Source: Siphonodentalium dalli
Taxonomy: Eukaryota > Mollusca > Scaphopoda > Gadilida > Siphonodentaliidae
DNA length: 64,000 bases
Assembly (NCBI GenBank): GCA_032622095.1
Contig: CP136061.1
Span: 133,633,587-133,697,586 of the forward strand
Direction of reading: 5' to 3'
The position numbers were made by a program, and so were the translations under genes. Of this stretch, positions 35,266 to 47,481 are shown piece by piece. Within the stretch, counting starts at the first letter, position 1; the number at the start of each line of letters is the position of its first letter. The notes beneath the pieces were generated by a model. It saw only the letters and a program-made list of their open reading frames with translations. It ran no database searches and was not told the origin of the DNA.

Positions 35266-36268
35266 CTAAAACACAACGACGAATAGTTTACTTGTTGTCA
35301 TACGATATATCATTGACGTATAATCAATATAAATTACCATGAAAAACTAAATCGTACTATGTGTCGCTTGGTCAGGTGGAAATTTATCATGCTGGTCATT
35401 GCAATATATGGGGGCGCCGTTGTTTTATCATGTTGGCATATTAAATTGACCAATGAGAATGGAGATCTAATAACCGGAGGTGATGGCATATTAGGTTCAC
35501 CGTGAATGACATCGACCCCATATTGAACGCCCCAGACCCCAGTGGGTATATGGGGACAACAGACGCCATCTTGTTGTTCTTGGAACTCGCCTCTGTGATA
35601 TTTTCTGTGTATTTTGGTGCCAATAAAAGGGAAATATGTCGAAAATCATTTTCCGCGAATTAAAAAAAAAATAGCGACATGTAGCCAAACCGGCTTGTGA
35701 TATATTTAAGGAATTCTAAAGACTCATACATTAACGACATATTCAGTTTGTTGTCCTAAAACGACATTACAAACTTACTAGAGTCCAATGAACTTCGTAG
35801 GCCTACACGTAATTCAAAATCTGAACTTGAATGCATGAACACATCGCTACAGGACACTTAGTTGTCGGCTGCGGTGGCAAGAGAGACTAAGCGAGATGAA
35901 TATAAGGCTCGGCTAGCGCCTCGCCGGATAATAATCTCACTTTGCCTCACATGCCATCGTATCCGGCAACAAATCGTCCTATAACTTAAAATATTTGTAC
36001 ATTATACCATATGGAAAGCGTATTAAACGCTTATCCAACTTCCTCGGTGAATCATGGAAACTCCGCCATCTTGGGTCAAATGTAATTCTTTTAAGTTTTA
36101 AATGTATTGTTAATACTGCGTTATTTTTTAGGAACACGGAACAATGGAGCCATTACGGGGCTAAAATGACAACAATCCAATACATCCATGATATTACTGA
36201 TCTACATATGGTATAATTATGTAACTTCCTACATGGTTATGGTTTCTGAAAAAAAGATCATACTTTAA

Positions 36269-36436
36269 TTAAGTTGACCTGTGTCGATGCAAATTTGCCA
36301 TGCTGTAGAAACATTTTCCGCAGCAGCTATATTGGGCCTCCTTTCTGTGGGCACGTGTAGGGCAACTCAATCCCGACTTGGATGCAAACTGCTTACCGCA
36401 GGTACTGCATAACATAACTTTCTTGGTCTCGGCCAT
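36269..36436 (-). CDS. C2H2-like zinc-finger exon, one finger abnormal
   Basis: The frame ends NLHRHRST and stop, like a final zinc-finger exon. The first finger, LCSTCGKQFASKSGLS, has its first ligand histidine replaced (CPTRAH), so it has C-x2-C but only one histidine in place. The second, YSCCGKCFYSMANLHRH, is C2H-like. A pyrimidine-rich acceptor (GTTTTTTTTCC, then GAG) lies just upstream; the exact acceptor AG is uncertain. Position, strand and ending suggest relation to the 34995-35265 exon 1 kb away. It could be an alternative exon or a decayed duplicate. Confidence 0.5.
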   Translation of the reverse strand: MAETKKVMLCSTCGKQFASKSGLSCPTRAHRKEAQYSCCGKCFYSMANLHRHRST

Positions 36437-36793
36437 TTCATCGGAAAAAAAACACAAATTAAATCGTACGTATCATATAGGAATATTTCTGTGACATTAT
36501 TTCGTGTTATTATATGGTCCAACATTTATTATTGTCATTATCTTAATCATCTTGAGAAATGATGAACCCATGCAAAACATGTAATATCATCTGCAACATG
36601 GTCCAACTCTTTCTACATAAACGATGTGAATCACCAAACATTGAACATTAATATATTTTATTTATGTAACTCGTTTGACATCGGCCTCGAGTGGGCGTAT
36701 CTGTCAATAAACTATCTTATATTATCTTACACTCATTACCAAATGGTGATCAACGACCATGAACAGCACAAGTAGCATATATATAACTTGACC

Positions 36794-36865
36794 CAGTTCT
36801 GATTAAAACCATACTCAGACTCTAAAAGTACTTTTAGAGTCTGAGTATGGTTTTATTCAGAACTG
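36794..36865. mobile_element. 72 bp perfect-hairpin micro-element with 9 bp target duplication
   Basis: The unit starts CAGTTCTGATTAAAACC and ends GGTTTTATTCAGAACTG; the arms are complementary along their full length except one mismatch, so the element is all hairpin. AACTTGACC is duplicated on both sides (36785-36793 and 36866-36874). A 47 bp relative is at 43958-44004. A 9 bp duplication suits Mutator-like or similar transposases, but the source is not known. Confidence 0.85.
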
Positions 36866-36908
36866 AACTTGACCATATATTCTTTACATCTAGGGTACAT
36901 GTACAGTT

Positions 36909-37494
36909 TGGACGGTTCAGACCTAATTAGCTGGACTCCTTTTGTAAATTTCGCTATAAGCCGGCTGACTTGTTTGCGGTCCTCCATTTATTCAATCGAT
37001 TCCGAACAAGTTCGTGGTAACTCATCACTTAATTGTGGTGCATGTACACTCACCACTAATGAAAAAGCTATGATTCACAAGGAAAAATATATTTTCTTTA
37101 AAAGAAGGATCAATATATTGCCGACCAAATGTGCTTTCTTTCAGTAAACATAACGCCAGTAACAATATTTTGGCCCAACTAGAGAAAATGCATGAAAATA
37201 TAGAATGTTCGTGGAATACACCAGTAAACACATCGTGAAAACATCGTGAAAAATTGTCCAACTGACGACATTTGGTCAGAATGTTTGAGCAAACAAATGT
37301 GAGTTTGGACACATATGAGGTATCATCTTGTATAAAAAATAGTGTAGCATATGCTCGTCGCTGCCAAAATAATATGTAATATGTCATATCGTAGTTTATT
37401 ACCTTTTTCGTCGTTTCTTGGCAAATTTTCTCTATCCGCCGCCATTTAAAATCGTGGTACTCATCAACTCGAAACCACGTGATTCCCCACCGTG
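36909..37494 (-). repeat. Inverted duplicate, right copy (0.59 kb)
   Basis: Near-identical reverse-complement partner of 29018-29606. On the minus strand it carries the same ATG (37445) and 14-codon frame entering the same donor-like GTAATA (about 37402). An uninterrupted overlapping frame (37025-37528) runs through the whole copy. Whether either frame is translated is unknown. Confidence 0.85.
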
Positions 37495-38098
37495 CATATA
37501 CAAGCGTCACAAAACCGGTGATTGTCACGTTAGTTTCAAGTCATGAGTTGGTGTTTTTAATTTTACCCCAACCGCTGAGTTCCTTGATCAATGTCTGAGT
37601 AATTGCAATCCCAAAGTATGTGCCTGTCATATTCCTATTTAGGCTCATCTAAAGTTTATTTTAATTTTAATTAAAATCAGAATATTTCGCCAGATATATG
37701 GAAAATAAGAGATGGTCAGTAAAAGTGCACCAGCTCTGCGGTGCCGCGGAGGGATGCCTGGGCCGATCGGGCCCCGCTCCACGCGGTGCATTTGTCTCGC
37801 GTGGAGCGGGGTGTGCTCCACCAAGGCGCCCGGTGAAGTGGTATGGCCGGGTGGTGGGAATGAGGGTGTTACCACAGTGGTTGGTAGTCGTGGGTAGATT
37901 GGAGCTGCATGCATTTTTTGGACTTCCAAGAAATGTGTGCGGCTTTAATATGCTCAAGGCTGCCTGTTGCTGTGGGGAAACATATTACAACGCACGCGTG
38001 TAACCTGTAAATTATATGTATATATGTTAATTGATGTCTAAATGTCATTTATTGATTTACATAGACAATAAACTTGATTGATTGATTGATTGATTGAT
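37495..38098 (+). repeat. Retroposon-like segment ending in (ATTG)n
   Basis: A GC-richer block (37730-37980) is followed by an AT-rich end with AATAAACTTG and then (ATTG)n at 38070-38098, the pattern of a LINE or SINE 3' tail in plus orientation. A strong inverted repeat, CCCCGCTCCACGCG / CGCGTGGAGCGGGG, lies at about 37770-37811. No intact ORF is assigned. Confidence 0.5.
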
Positions 38099-38584
38099 TT
38101 TCACATTAACATCTAAATCAGTTATCATAATACCGTATATTGTATTGGAAGTGTGGAGACATTTATTAGCTGATAATATTCTAGTATTTATTCTGAATTA
38201 TAACCACTGCATCGTAGTGTCAGGCGTCATGATAAAGGGGTGTAAACCTGCAACTCTATTATCAGAAAAAAGTGTTTTGTTTAGTTTATTGTTTATTAGG
38301 TATCATGCTGCGTATTCGCGCAGAACAAGAACATTAGTAAACATTGATGATGATGATGATAACATATATACATATTTACATGTCAAGTCCACACACTTAC
38401 TACGTAAGATTACTATAACGATGTGGACTTTAATTAAACTGTAGTTATTTATATTTATTCCTAATTCGTGAAAGCTATTGTATATATCTGTTTTAGTCAG
38501 TTGTTTTTAATAGTTCAATTACCAGATCAGTTCCCTTTTATATAAGACCTTCATGGTGTCAAATGCATAAATGCTTTGCAATAG

Positions 38585-38666
38585 TATATATACATATACA
38601 TGCATATATATATACATATACATACATACATATACATACATACACACATACATACATACACGTATA

Positions 38667-38698
<32 letters not shown>

Positions 38699-38770
38699 CG
38701 TACACATATACATACCTATACATATATATGTATACATACACGCATACATACATACATTACATATATATAC
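38585..38770. repeat. TACA/TATACA microsatellite
   Basis: Long imperfect run of TACATA and TACA repeats. All open frames across it are low-complexity Tyr/Ile/His translations and are not genes. Confidence 0.95.
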
Positions 38771-38899
38771 ACATAAGATTGTCTAATAGTATGTCGTCAC
38801 GGTCCTTGACATGTAAAACGCATTAATACACATTCCTACATGCATAATATATATATATATATATTCAATTACAGTATTACAATATTATGAGATGAAACT

Positions 38900-39975
38900 T
38901 CATTGTTGTCTGTTCATTGATATGTAATATGTGAAATTGTGCCATGCACAATGATATAGGCATAATTCTTCTCTATATTTCGCAAGGGGTGGGGGTGGGG
39001 GCTTATATGATATATCTCGCAGAGCTGTTTTCACAAATATACTAACCCTCCGCAGGATGGCAATATTGTCAATAGATAAAAGAGCATGGAATTTGTCAAG
39101 ATTAGGAAACTCCCAGTAATATTGAGGGATGAATTTCTTTCTGATCTCTTCAAATTGTTTACAAACAATAATCAAGTGGTATTCATCACCGAGAGCCCCC
39201 CCCCCCCCCCCACACGCAGAGCAGGTTCTCTTTTCCCGCGAGATGTCTTTCCTCGACCGCTCTCAATTGCCAGACGATGATTTGATGTTCTTATTTTGAC
39301 TAAGTATTCTACTATAGATGTGGGGTAATTTCAGTAGATAACCGCTAATTTTCAAATCTGGCTTTATCGCTTTATACATATTTCCCTTGGACGATGAACT
39401 TATACCATGCCTCCATTCAGACTCAAATTGTGTTATTAGTCGTTGTTTCAATTCTCTGATATTCCCCTTGGACAAGGGCGAGTTGTCTTCCCACTTATCG
39501 ATTAGACTGGATTCTTCAAGGCAGGATTGGATATGTTCCGCCCATTTCATGCCTGAATCAGAAGAGTCAGATACAGCGCGAGCTAATTTGTATAATTTCT
39601 TGGCGAGGGTTGAACCGTGCTCGGAGACAAGCCTCGACCAATACGATATTGCTCGACATTTAATCTCGATTTCAAGAGGGTGTCTTACCAGTTCCCCATA
39701 CACCATGTAGTTCGTGGTACTTGCTTTCATATTTAAGAGGATTTTACAGAATGAACATATTCTATATCCTTAGTCGGTTCAAAACACCACACTTCACTCC
39801 CGTATAATAAAATCGGGGCTATCTTATAATCAAACAATGTTAACATTAAGTCTGCGGGTAGATTCATCGATCTTACTTTATTGAGAAGTGCATACATCGC
39901 TCTTAATGCTAGGTTACGGTTCGCCTTTATTGCTCGGCAGAATCTTCCGTTATAAAATAATTTCATTCCCAAATA
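38900..39975 (-). pseudogene. Decayed LINE reverse transcriptase, C-terminal part
   Basis: Three frame-shifted pieces on the minus strand read as the post-RT region of a non-LTR retrotransposon. They are about 39733-39972 (ALRAMYALLNKVRSM, then IAPILLYGSEVWCF), 39263-39730 (VYGELVRHPLEIEIKCRAIS, then WEDNSPLSKGNIRELKQRL), and about 38900-39210 (a CSAC-like knuckle lost in a G/C run, then YHLIIVCKQFEEIRKKFI). The order is correct for one element with frameshifts at about 39730 and in the C run at 39197. The polymerase core upstream is absent, so the copy is 5' truncated. Confidence 0.75.
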
Positions 39976-40456
39976 TGTGAATCTTTGGCTATATCTAATA
40001 TAAAATCTTTATATTTAAACTTTGGGAGTTGTTTCTGCATTTTCCATGTCGTGTGTGCAATTTTGTTATATTATTATGTAGAGTTAGAGACTCGAGTTAG
40101 CTACATGTATGTTTAAAAAATTGTACGTAGTTATATCTTACGCTGGATTTTGTTTACAGCCATGATGTCTGTGCGTGTATTATTAGTCATATATAATGTA
40201 TGTCAGCTTGTGGAATAAACTATCCTTTATTATCTAGCGATAAAAAATGAAAATTGTTCTCGCACAATTAAGCAAGAAAGGCCCTATATATAATGTAGGT
40301 CTAGTAATATTGTGGAAGAAATTATCCTTTATTGTCTACCAATAAGAAATGAGAATATGTTCACGCTCAATGAAGCAAGCACATTTGAAGCAATGAACAC
40401 ATAAACTGAGACCGTGCGTTCGTAAATCTGATATAATTAGTGAACATAATCCCTTT
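39976..40456. other. Non-coding flank of the LINE remnant
   Basis: No gene. Contains GTGGAATAAACTATCCTTTATTATCTA at about 40210, a retroposon-tail-like phrase also seen at 36710 (AATAAACTATCTTATATTATC). Confidence 0.4.
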
Positions 40457-40872
40457 AGGCTACGTTCATACGCTGGCAAGTTTGCACGGTATGTTTTTGC
40501 GGGCATCTCGTCATAGAAAACCACATGGTGCCAGAAAATGAACGGAACCGTGCACATAACATGCATCTCTATCAAAGCGAAATACATGAGAAGTAGCATT
40601 TATCTAATTCCACTTGTAACAGTGCTATTGGAATTTGCCTTCAAATACCTGTATGATTTATTCTTGCGAGAGAATTGCATGATATTTACAGGCAAATTCC
40701 TGTAGCATCGATACAGGTGGAACTACATAGATTTTACGTCGCACGTAGTTAGCTGTGGTACAGGTGCACTTTATGTGCTTGTTTCCGTTCATATTATGGA
40801 ACCATATCGTTTTCTACGACAGAATGCCTGCAAACCATACCGTGAAAACTTGCCAGTGTATGAACGTACCCT
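40457..40872. mobile_element. Fold-back MITE of about 415 bp
   Basis: Left arm GGCTACGTTCATACGCTGGC with CGGTATGTTTTTGCGGGCAT returns at the right as ATGCCTGCAAACCATACCG and GCCAGTGTATGAACGTACC; arms are about 107 bp with a 200 bp centre. The ends resemble hAT-like MITEs. No target duplication was resolved. Confidence 0.65.
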
Positions 40873-41350
40873 TACGCCACAAGAAGTGTATTTATTACCT
40901 GCCCACGTTGCTTTATACGAGTAAGCTATATCATGGTGAAACTCGTATACGAGAAATATCAATGAGTCTTTGGCGAGCGGCTATTTCGGGTCAATGATAT
41001 CATCATGATATCACCTACTGATAGCACACAAGAGGAAAATTATAATTTAATTTAATCAACAACTGCCCAATTTCGTCTTGATGAAACATGGGTGAACAGT
41101 ATAAGTATGCATGTGTGATACCTAATTAAATTAACACTACCATGAGATAGCAAGTCTCTTCAGTCACCTAGACATAAGACACGCATAAGACCACTGTGAA
41201 TTGTGAAGGTAATTATTGAATATGTTTATAATACTTATATTGTTAATTTTATTTCTGTCGTGATCGGGTTATCAAAACAGCCAACTCAGAAATTTAAAAA
41301 AAACATTTTGAATTGCCGCATCCCATGACCTATTGCGTCGCAGTCAAAGT

Positions 41351-41539
41351 ACAGTAATGCCCTAAATAATCGACTCCTTAACCACAGCAGAATTATGGGT
41401 ATTTTTTTAGGATTTAGTCGGAAATAGTCTCAGTGAGATCTTTGCGATGAATGGCAATAAGCCATATTTCCGACTAAATCCTTAAAAATTACCCATAATT
41501 CTGCTGTGGTTAAGGAGTCGATTATTTAGAGCATTAAAG
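41351..41539. mobile_element. Palindromic MITE, solo relative of the 24167 array
   Basis: Begins ACAGTAATGCCCTAAATAATCG and returns as CGATTATTTAGAGCATTAAAGT. The interior AACCACAGCAGAATTATGGGTA and its complement match the tandem MITEs at 24167-24639. About 45 bp of unrelated sequence sits in the loop. Confidence 0.8.
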
Positions 41540-43957
41540 TACTTGTTGTACGAGGGGATTCCATTTGTATATAACACTACATATCGTTTCTAAATGTTTT
41601 GATGTTAGTCTGGTCGATTTAACATCGGATCCGGAAGGAATTGTTACTGAAGCGATTCTGATGTCATTCGCCACGGAGATGACTGCAGAATAATATATAA
41701 AAAAAACCACAACAAAATCCATTTTGGGGAAAATTCACAATTCAACATGGCGTCTGTGATGGCCGTCGGCTTCTACAAAAAAAAGCTGAATGTCTGCGCC
41801 ATGTGCGCCAATTAGTACCAAATTAGTACTAAATTGAAAATGTACACAAACAATGCATAGTCGTAAACCATGGTATGTAGACTGTCCTAAAATGGCCGCC
41901 AAGATTGGCAAAATCTTATTAAATTTACGCTTTGTACAAAATTGATTAGCTAGTCCCATAAGAGCACATAAACACTCCAATTATGATAGGAGGAATGATT
42001 CAAGACTATAAGAGAAACGTATAATCAGATACATACAAATTATTTCTAAAATGTATCTCACGAGAGAGTAAGCAAAGTAGGGTTTTACACAGCGATTAAA
42101 TCTGGATATGCTTGCGACCAGAAGTGAAGAAACAACATGGTTTTAGTTATGCTGTTTCCTCTAGAATCGTGCAAGAACGTGTTATTAAACAATTGCATTC
42201 GGTTTAACAGGGAAGTATTAATTAGTTGACCATTTCTAGAAGCAGAAGTTTATGTACTCAGAGCAGTCCCACGAATGTGGCAGATCATAATTTATTTTGA
42301 TATATACAACATGAAAACTTTCGAATACACTGCTACAGAACGCTATGGGAGATAAGGATATAATGTGTAGTTCCTATTGTCCGTTTCTCACAATATTAGC
42401 CATAGCTGGATCCGATCAAGTGATGAGACACGAATATTTTGATTTTATGTTGATTATTATTTTATTAACACAATTTATCAAAACACCAAGGAGTACCAAT
42501 CGACTATCTTCAATAAATTATAAACTTGACCAAAATTTCCTACATACTCGTTGGTAGAGACTGATTATACCTGGACACTATATTTGGTTATATTCACATA
42601 TACCCGAAAGGTACTCCGTTTTCAGCAACCGCATCAACTTGTTTATCCATTCTGTTTAATGTTACATATATCTGCTGTACAAATAATCACAAATAACAGC
42701 AGGGAGTGAATTGGAAACTCTCAAATAACAGCTTTAAATGCTGATCACCTGACATTCAGCACACATTTGTGGGGGCATTGGTAAGAAATTTTTAAACAAA
42801 AATATACTGCAAACTAATATTAGGCATTGCATGGTAGCATTTTCGAGTTGCAAAGTGCAGACTGAAGGAATTTGAACAAAATTGTCGGATAAGAGACCGA
42901 CTTGGCAGCAACATGAGAATTGGTTTTATATATAATGCACTATATGTACATTCTCTTTGGTCTGGTCTGGTGCTAATTTATTGAACATATTAGTGTTCCA
43001 TTACACTATAATAAGCATTACGACATACGTGTGTGATTTGTCATCGCGGAAAGTGTTCACAATCCCGGAAATGTAACAAATATTTAAATTATAGGCTATG
43101 TGCACTTCGGTTTATGCGTTAAATTAAATAATTAATCATTATGCCGAATGAAACTACCACGCACTGTGTGGCGAAACATTACTGCATCTGTCGCATGACC
43201 GAAATTAATTATTTTGACCCCCAACTGTTGAAGGTATTCAAAGCAGAAAACCCACACTTTAAAGAAGTAAATCATTGGATGTGCCTTGGGTTGCAGCGGC
43301 CAATAAATTATTCAGAATCATGTTTTAGTGATCTCTGTACCTATAAAGATATCGAATAACCGATTTGTATGTTATCCATACACATTTGCACTCCAATATG
43401 GTTATCCAGTGTGTTGCTTTCGCCGTGGCATATCTTGAAGTTGCAGCCGTTTTGACGGCCATTTCATCGCCGCGATTGTATTATATTATGTCCGTGTCAC
43501 TCTATTCTCTTTCATACCCTAAGTTCACTCCTTTATTTACTACTAGCCGATCAACCATGAACTCGGTGACAAAACTGTGAATCCCAAATTAGACTTGTTA
43601 GTAGAAACGTTGTATGACTTTGATGAGCTCTAAAACAGTTTCCCAATATTGGATTTTCTTGGATTTTTGGAGACATTCATCTACAGTGTTCGCCGAGTCG
43701 AATGACACCACAATCGCTTCAGCAACTATTTCTTCCGGGTTTGGATCCGAAAATGGCTAAATCGACTAGACTGTGTGGTAAAAGTAAAGGGCGTTTGCGT
43801 GAAGACCTAGGAACAGTTAATGTCACTCTCTATCACTTATCTATATATTTACAGATAATATAGTCCTCATATGAATATTTCTTTATATATCCCTTATTCT
43901 GTCGACCTATTTGGACCACCGGAATGTGACATATATGAGTTATGTCTAAGTTTGAGG
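41540..43957. other. 2.4 kb without recognised genes
   Basis: AT-rich, with short open frames that have no recognisable domain, including an ATG-started 72-codon frame at 43141-43359 that contains several cysteines but no known pattern. No repeat structure stood out. Confidence 0.4.
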
Positions 43958-44004
43958 CAGTTCTGATTACTTTTAGAGTCTGAGTATGGTTTTAATCAGA
44001 ACTG
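43958..44004. mobile_element. 47 bp internally deleted relative of the 72 bp hairpin element
   Basis: Starts CAGTTCTGATTA and ends TAATCAGAACTG, the same termini as 36794-36865, but 25 bases of one arm are missing. It is flanked by AGTTTGAGG on both sides (43949-43957 and 44005-44013), a different 9 bp target from the first copy, so both copies inserted independently. Confidence 0.8.
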
Positions 44005-44128
44005 AGTTTGAGGCTATAATACAATGTTCCACAGTATATAATATATACAAATGCAATTTTCTTTTCAATGTTGCAAATACAAGTATATGTATATAAGAAA
44101 ATGTACATGCTTACAATTTCAATGTAAA

Positions 44129-44232
44129 TATTGTTAGGCCAATGTATTATCTTGTATTTTCGAGGTTCCCTATGGGAGACTCGCACATATAAGACCATAC
44201 ATTGGCACAGGGTTTTCGCAAAATTCATCAAG
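44129..44232. repeat. Copy of the TGTGCCAATGCATTCTC hairpin repeat
   Basis: TTGTTAGGCCAATGTATTATCTTG, a centre with CCCTATGGGAGACTCG, and a return arm ending TACATTGGCACAGGGTTTTCGC. Same family as 16051-16131 and 57837-58284, including the GTTTTCGCAAAATT flank. Confidence 0.65.
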
Positions 44233-47200
44233 CTGCAGTCATGGCAATTGAAAACAAGAAACACATTTAATAGCAATGGGTTTAATTTATTCTTGAAAAT
44301 ACGGTCGAAACCTTATACGGTAAAGTATTGTCAACTCTGTATTATCAACGTTTGCGATAAAAACAAATCAAATATTTCCGGTTATGTTAGTTATTACAAT
44401 AGTCAAAGTTAACAAAGGTGCATCACAATTGTAATTATTAAATGCATAGTGGGCATATAAGCCACTGTTATTCGTCAATCACAACTTGTAAACGTTTTCA
44501 TGGCGTACTGAAGCAATATCTACAATTTTGCATATTTGGACTGCCATTTTGATAACCACTTTGAGCCAAAGTGATAACTGTGGTTCCAGTCAGGTGAAAT
44601 ATCCATATGTAATAATAGTATGCTTCACTTACATCCCCCAGTTGTACTCATATCTTATTGAAATATGAATATAATTCCAATGGCGATCTTTTTTATAAAA
44701 ATTTGTACAAAATCTGTAAAATTCGATATTTTAAGGGATCGGAGGGGGATGGAGCCAGAAAGTAACACATTTCATTGCTCCAATGATCGGTTTACGTGAA
44801 GAAATAAACAAATAAAGCCACAATTTTTCTCCACCACTTCCAAAAAGCAGAAACTGATTTACAAAATATTAGTGAAAAATAATCAAATCTTCTACTTGTG
44901 GTTGCCATTTTGATGGCCATCCTTGACGGGAGTTCCAAGTTTGCGCTAAAAGATGGAATTATGCCCTATTTTCAATAAAATATATACCTTTGTATACATT
45001 TAACAATATTTTCTCATTATAGTTTGGATCAAACTGATATAGTGACTCGTCTGAATAACGGCGGCCATGTTAGACCCCATCTTACTTATTGTCTACGCTG
45101 CCACTTTCTCATGCCAACGTTGCTTAAACGTTGATGGGCATAATAAGGAAGAAACTTGGTGCGATGAAGTTAAGTCCTGGTGTGCATGGGTACCCTATGT
45201 TATGAACTCCCGGATTAACAACGAATTTCCGCAGTTTTAGGGGAGGGGTCAAACTACCACTTCTTATCTGAAAATTCTGCAGAAATCGGCTTCTTGAATT
45301 GTGATTCTGTGTTTAGTATATATCTGAGATTAACCAAAGTAAATATCAAGGACAAGGGAGATTCTGTCAAAAGACCCCTTCTTGTCTGAAAATGCTGTAA
45401 AAAACATTTCTTAAGTTCTGTTTGTTTTATTTGTATACATGTAGTATCCAGTTGCGATCAGAGAAAATTGCATGCTCGTATTCGAAAGCTAAAATAAAAG
45501 TGATTTGTTTGGGGTTTTGGTGGCCCCTTTATGCTGTAATTGTAGAACTCTAGATTTACAATGAATTTGAAATTTAATTGACCCACCCAGGAACCTCCCC
45601 ATTGTTTTTACTAATGATCCGCGGTGGTCTGCAGATTTTTTCCAGACACAAGGCGGGGGAGGGTGGTTATGATGGGGCTGGAAAAAATAAGTAATGCAAT
45701 TGTTTTCCTACACTGAAATTTACTCATGTTTGTCCACTAATAACCTTATATAAACTCTTATCTACATAAATATATCATTTATAACATATTCAGCTCCCTG
45801 TACGGGGTCTATATAATATTATAAGGTTTGAGTTTCCAATACAGCTAGGTAAACATTCCGGAATTCTGGTAGACACAGCTCGAAATAGCCAAGTTTTTGC
45901 TTGCCAAATCACTTGATAAATTATGTTTGCCTATAAAATTGAAACACAAAACTACTCCCGAAACAATAACGACTTTACACTTTTGCGTCATTTCGTTAGT
46001 TTATGGCCTACTACAGCTGTTACCGACACGGGCTAATTGTTATATGGCACTGAAGCAATATTATGACGGCATTATCGTGTCCAGGTAGGGTGGGTGTTAA
46101 TGGTTGGACTCCGTGATTACAAAAAATATATATATAATTATTTTTTATATCCCACTTATAATAATAAGATTACAGTCAGGCCATAAACCTTTACATTCAT
46201 GGTGCTCGTGACAACGTGTCAAACCTATTTCAGGGTTAAAAAAAAAACTTAATTGGACAATATACCTCATTAAAACTCAATATCGAGGTCAGCATTCATG
46301 GGAAGATTGACGGACAGATTGAAAATTCAAATATGAGTCAGTATGGGTAAGGTTTTATTGAGTAAGTTATATTTAGCGGCGACAATGCATGATTCTAAGT
46401 GATACCTGTACATGTATAATATATATAGCTTTCATACGGTTTCCTAACATGTTCTTTTACATTTTTAAGTAGCGATATAATTTGTTGTTTTAAATTAATA
46501 ATAAAAGCATGGCCTGACTCAGTTATCATTGTCAAGGAACGTCATTGGTCTAATATGGCTTTAGCCCCGTAGAACCATTAACCCTGTATGAGCGACATGC
46601 GTATTGCGCAAACAGTAACGCAAAATATAAACACTGTGCTAAACCCATGTAGTGCCACCCCACCCATCCATACATCAAAGTATAGTTTCTAGCATACTGA
46701 CTGGTTCCGGACCTCCGATTTAGTCACCACATTGCTACACAAAACACACATGCAATACCATTACACACACATGAAATTGACTTGGAAGTCACCTGATTTT
46801 AAGACTATATTGTGCAACGATAGCACGCTCAAATTCATGTTGGGTTAGATTTGGTTATTATGCATGTTTATGCATAATTCGTATCATAGAATAAAGTACC
46901 TATATTAGTGTAATTGAAGCACATTGGGATATAATTGTTTCACGCCATAAAATTGATAATGGACGTCTTTATTTTGTTCTGTAATTTTGATGAATAAAAC
47001 ATTTAAATTCAAGGATCGGTTGTCCCAATTCGCTACACGAGTTGCGGTCACTTGTTAGATTCCATTCACCGCAGGAATGCGAGGACTGTACTATGGATTC
47101 GATATTATCCGGTACGTTAACATTGAAATCGTCTATTGTCGAGCCATATTAATTATGTCATTTTGAATTGCAAGTACGCCCAAAATTATACCGCAATGAG

Positions 47201-47481
47201 CGAAGCCTCTCTTCTGTGGATCTCTTCAAGTCAGCCCAATTCTTCACCCACGGCATACGGGTTCTGCTTCAATTTGGATGAACTCAACTCAGGACTCACA
47301 AGAGATCATGTTATCGCGATTGCCGTGTACTGTATGTGACTTCTCCCATTGTCTGTCTACTGATATGGCTGATTGCCGCAAAAACACTGCACTGTAAATA
47401 GGCTCGCAAGCCAAGACGCTCATCTTAAGTGAACTCCATAAATTGTGGTAATTGATCCACAGTTCACTGTGTTCTATAACA
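44233..47481. other. 3.2 kb without recognised genes, upstream of the LINE
   Basis: No supported exon. The last few hundred bases before 47482 probably include the 5' untranslated region of the LINE, but its 5' end could not be placed because there is no second copy in the window for comparison. Confidence 0.4.

Noticed and set aside
37645-38003. Overlapping frames on both strands in the GC-rich block
   Set aside because: Four overlapping frames of similar length with no domain; most likely due to low stop frequency in GC-rich repeat sequence.
38519-38826. Tyr/Val/Cys or Ile/His/Thr-rich frames
   Set aside because: Translations of the TACA microsatellite.
43141-43359. 72-codon Cys-containing frame
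   Set aside because: Cysteine spacing fits no known zinc or disulfide motif, and no splice or signal peptide evidence was found.
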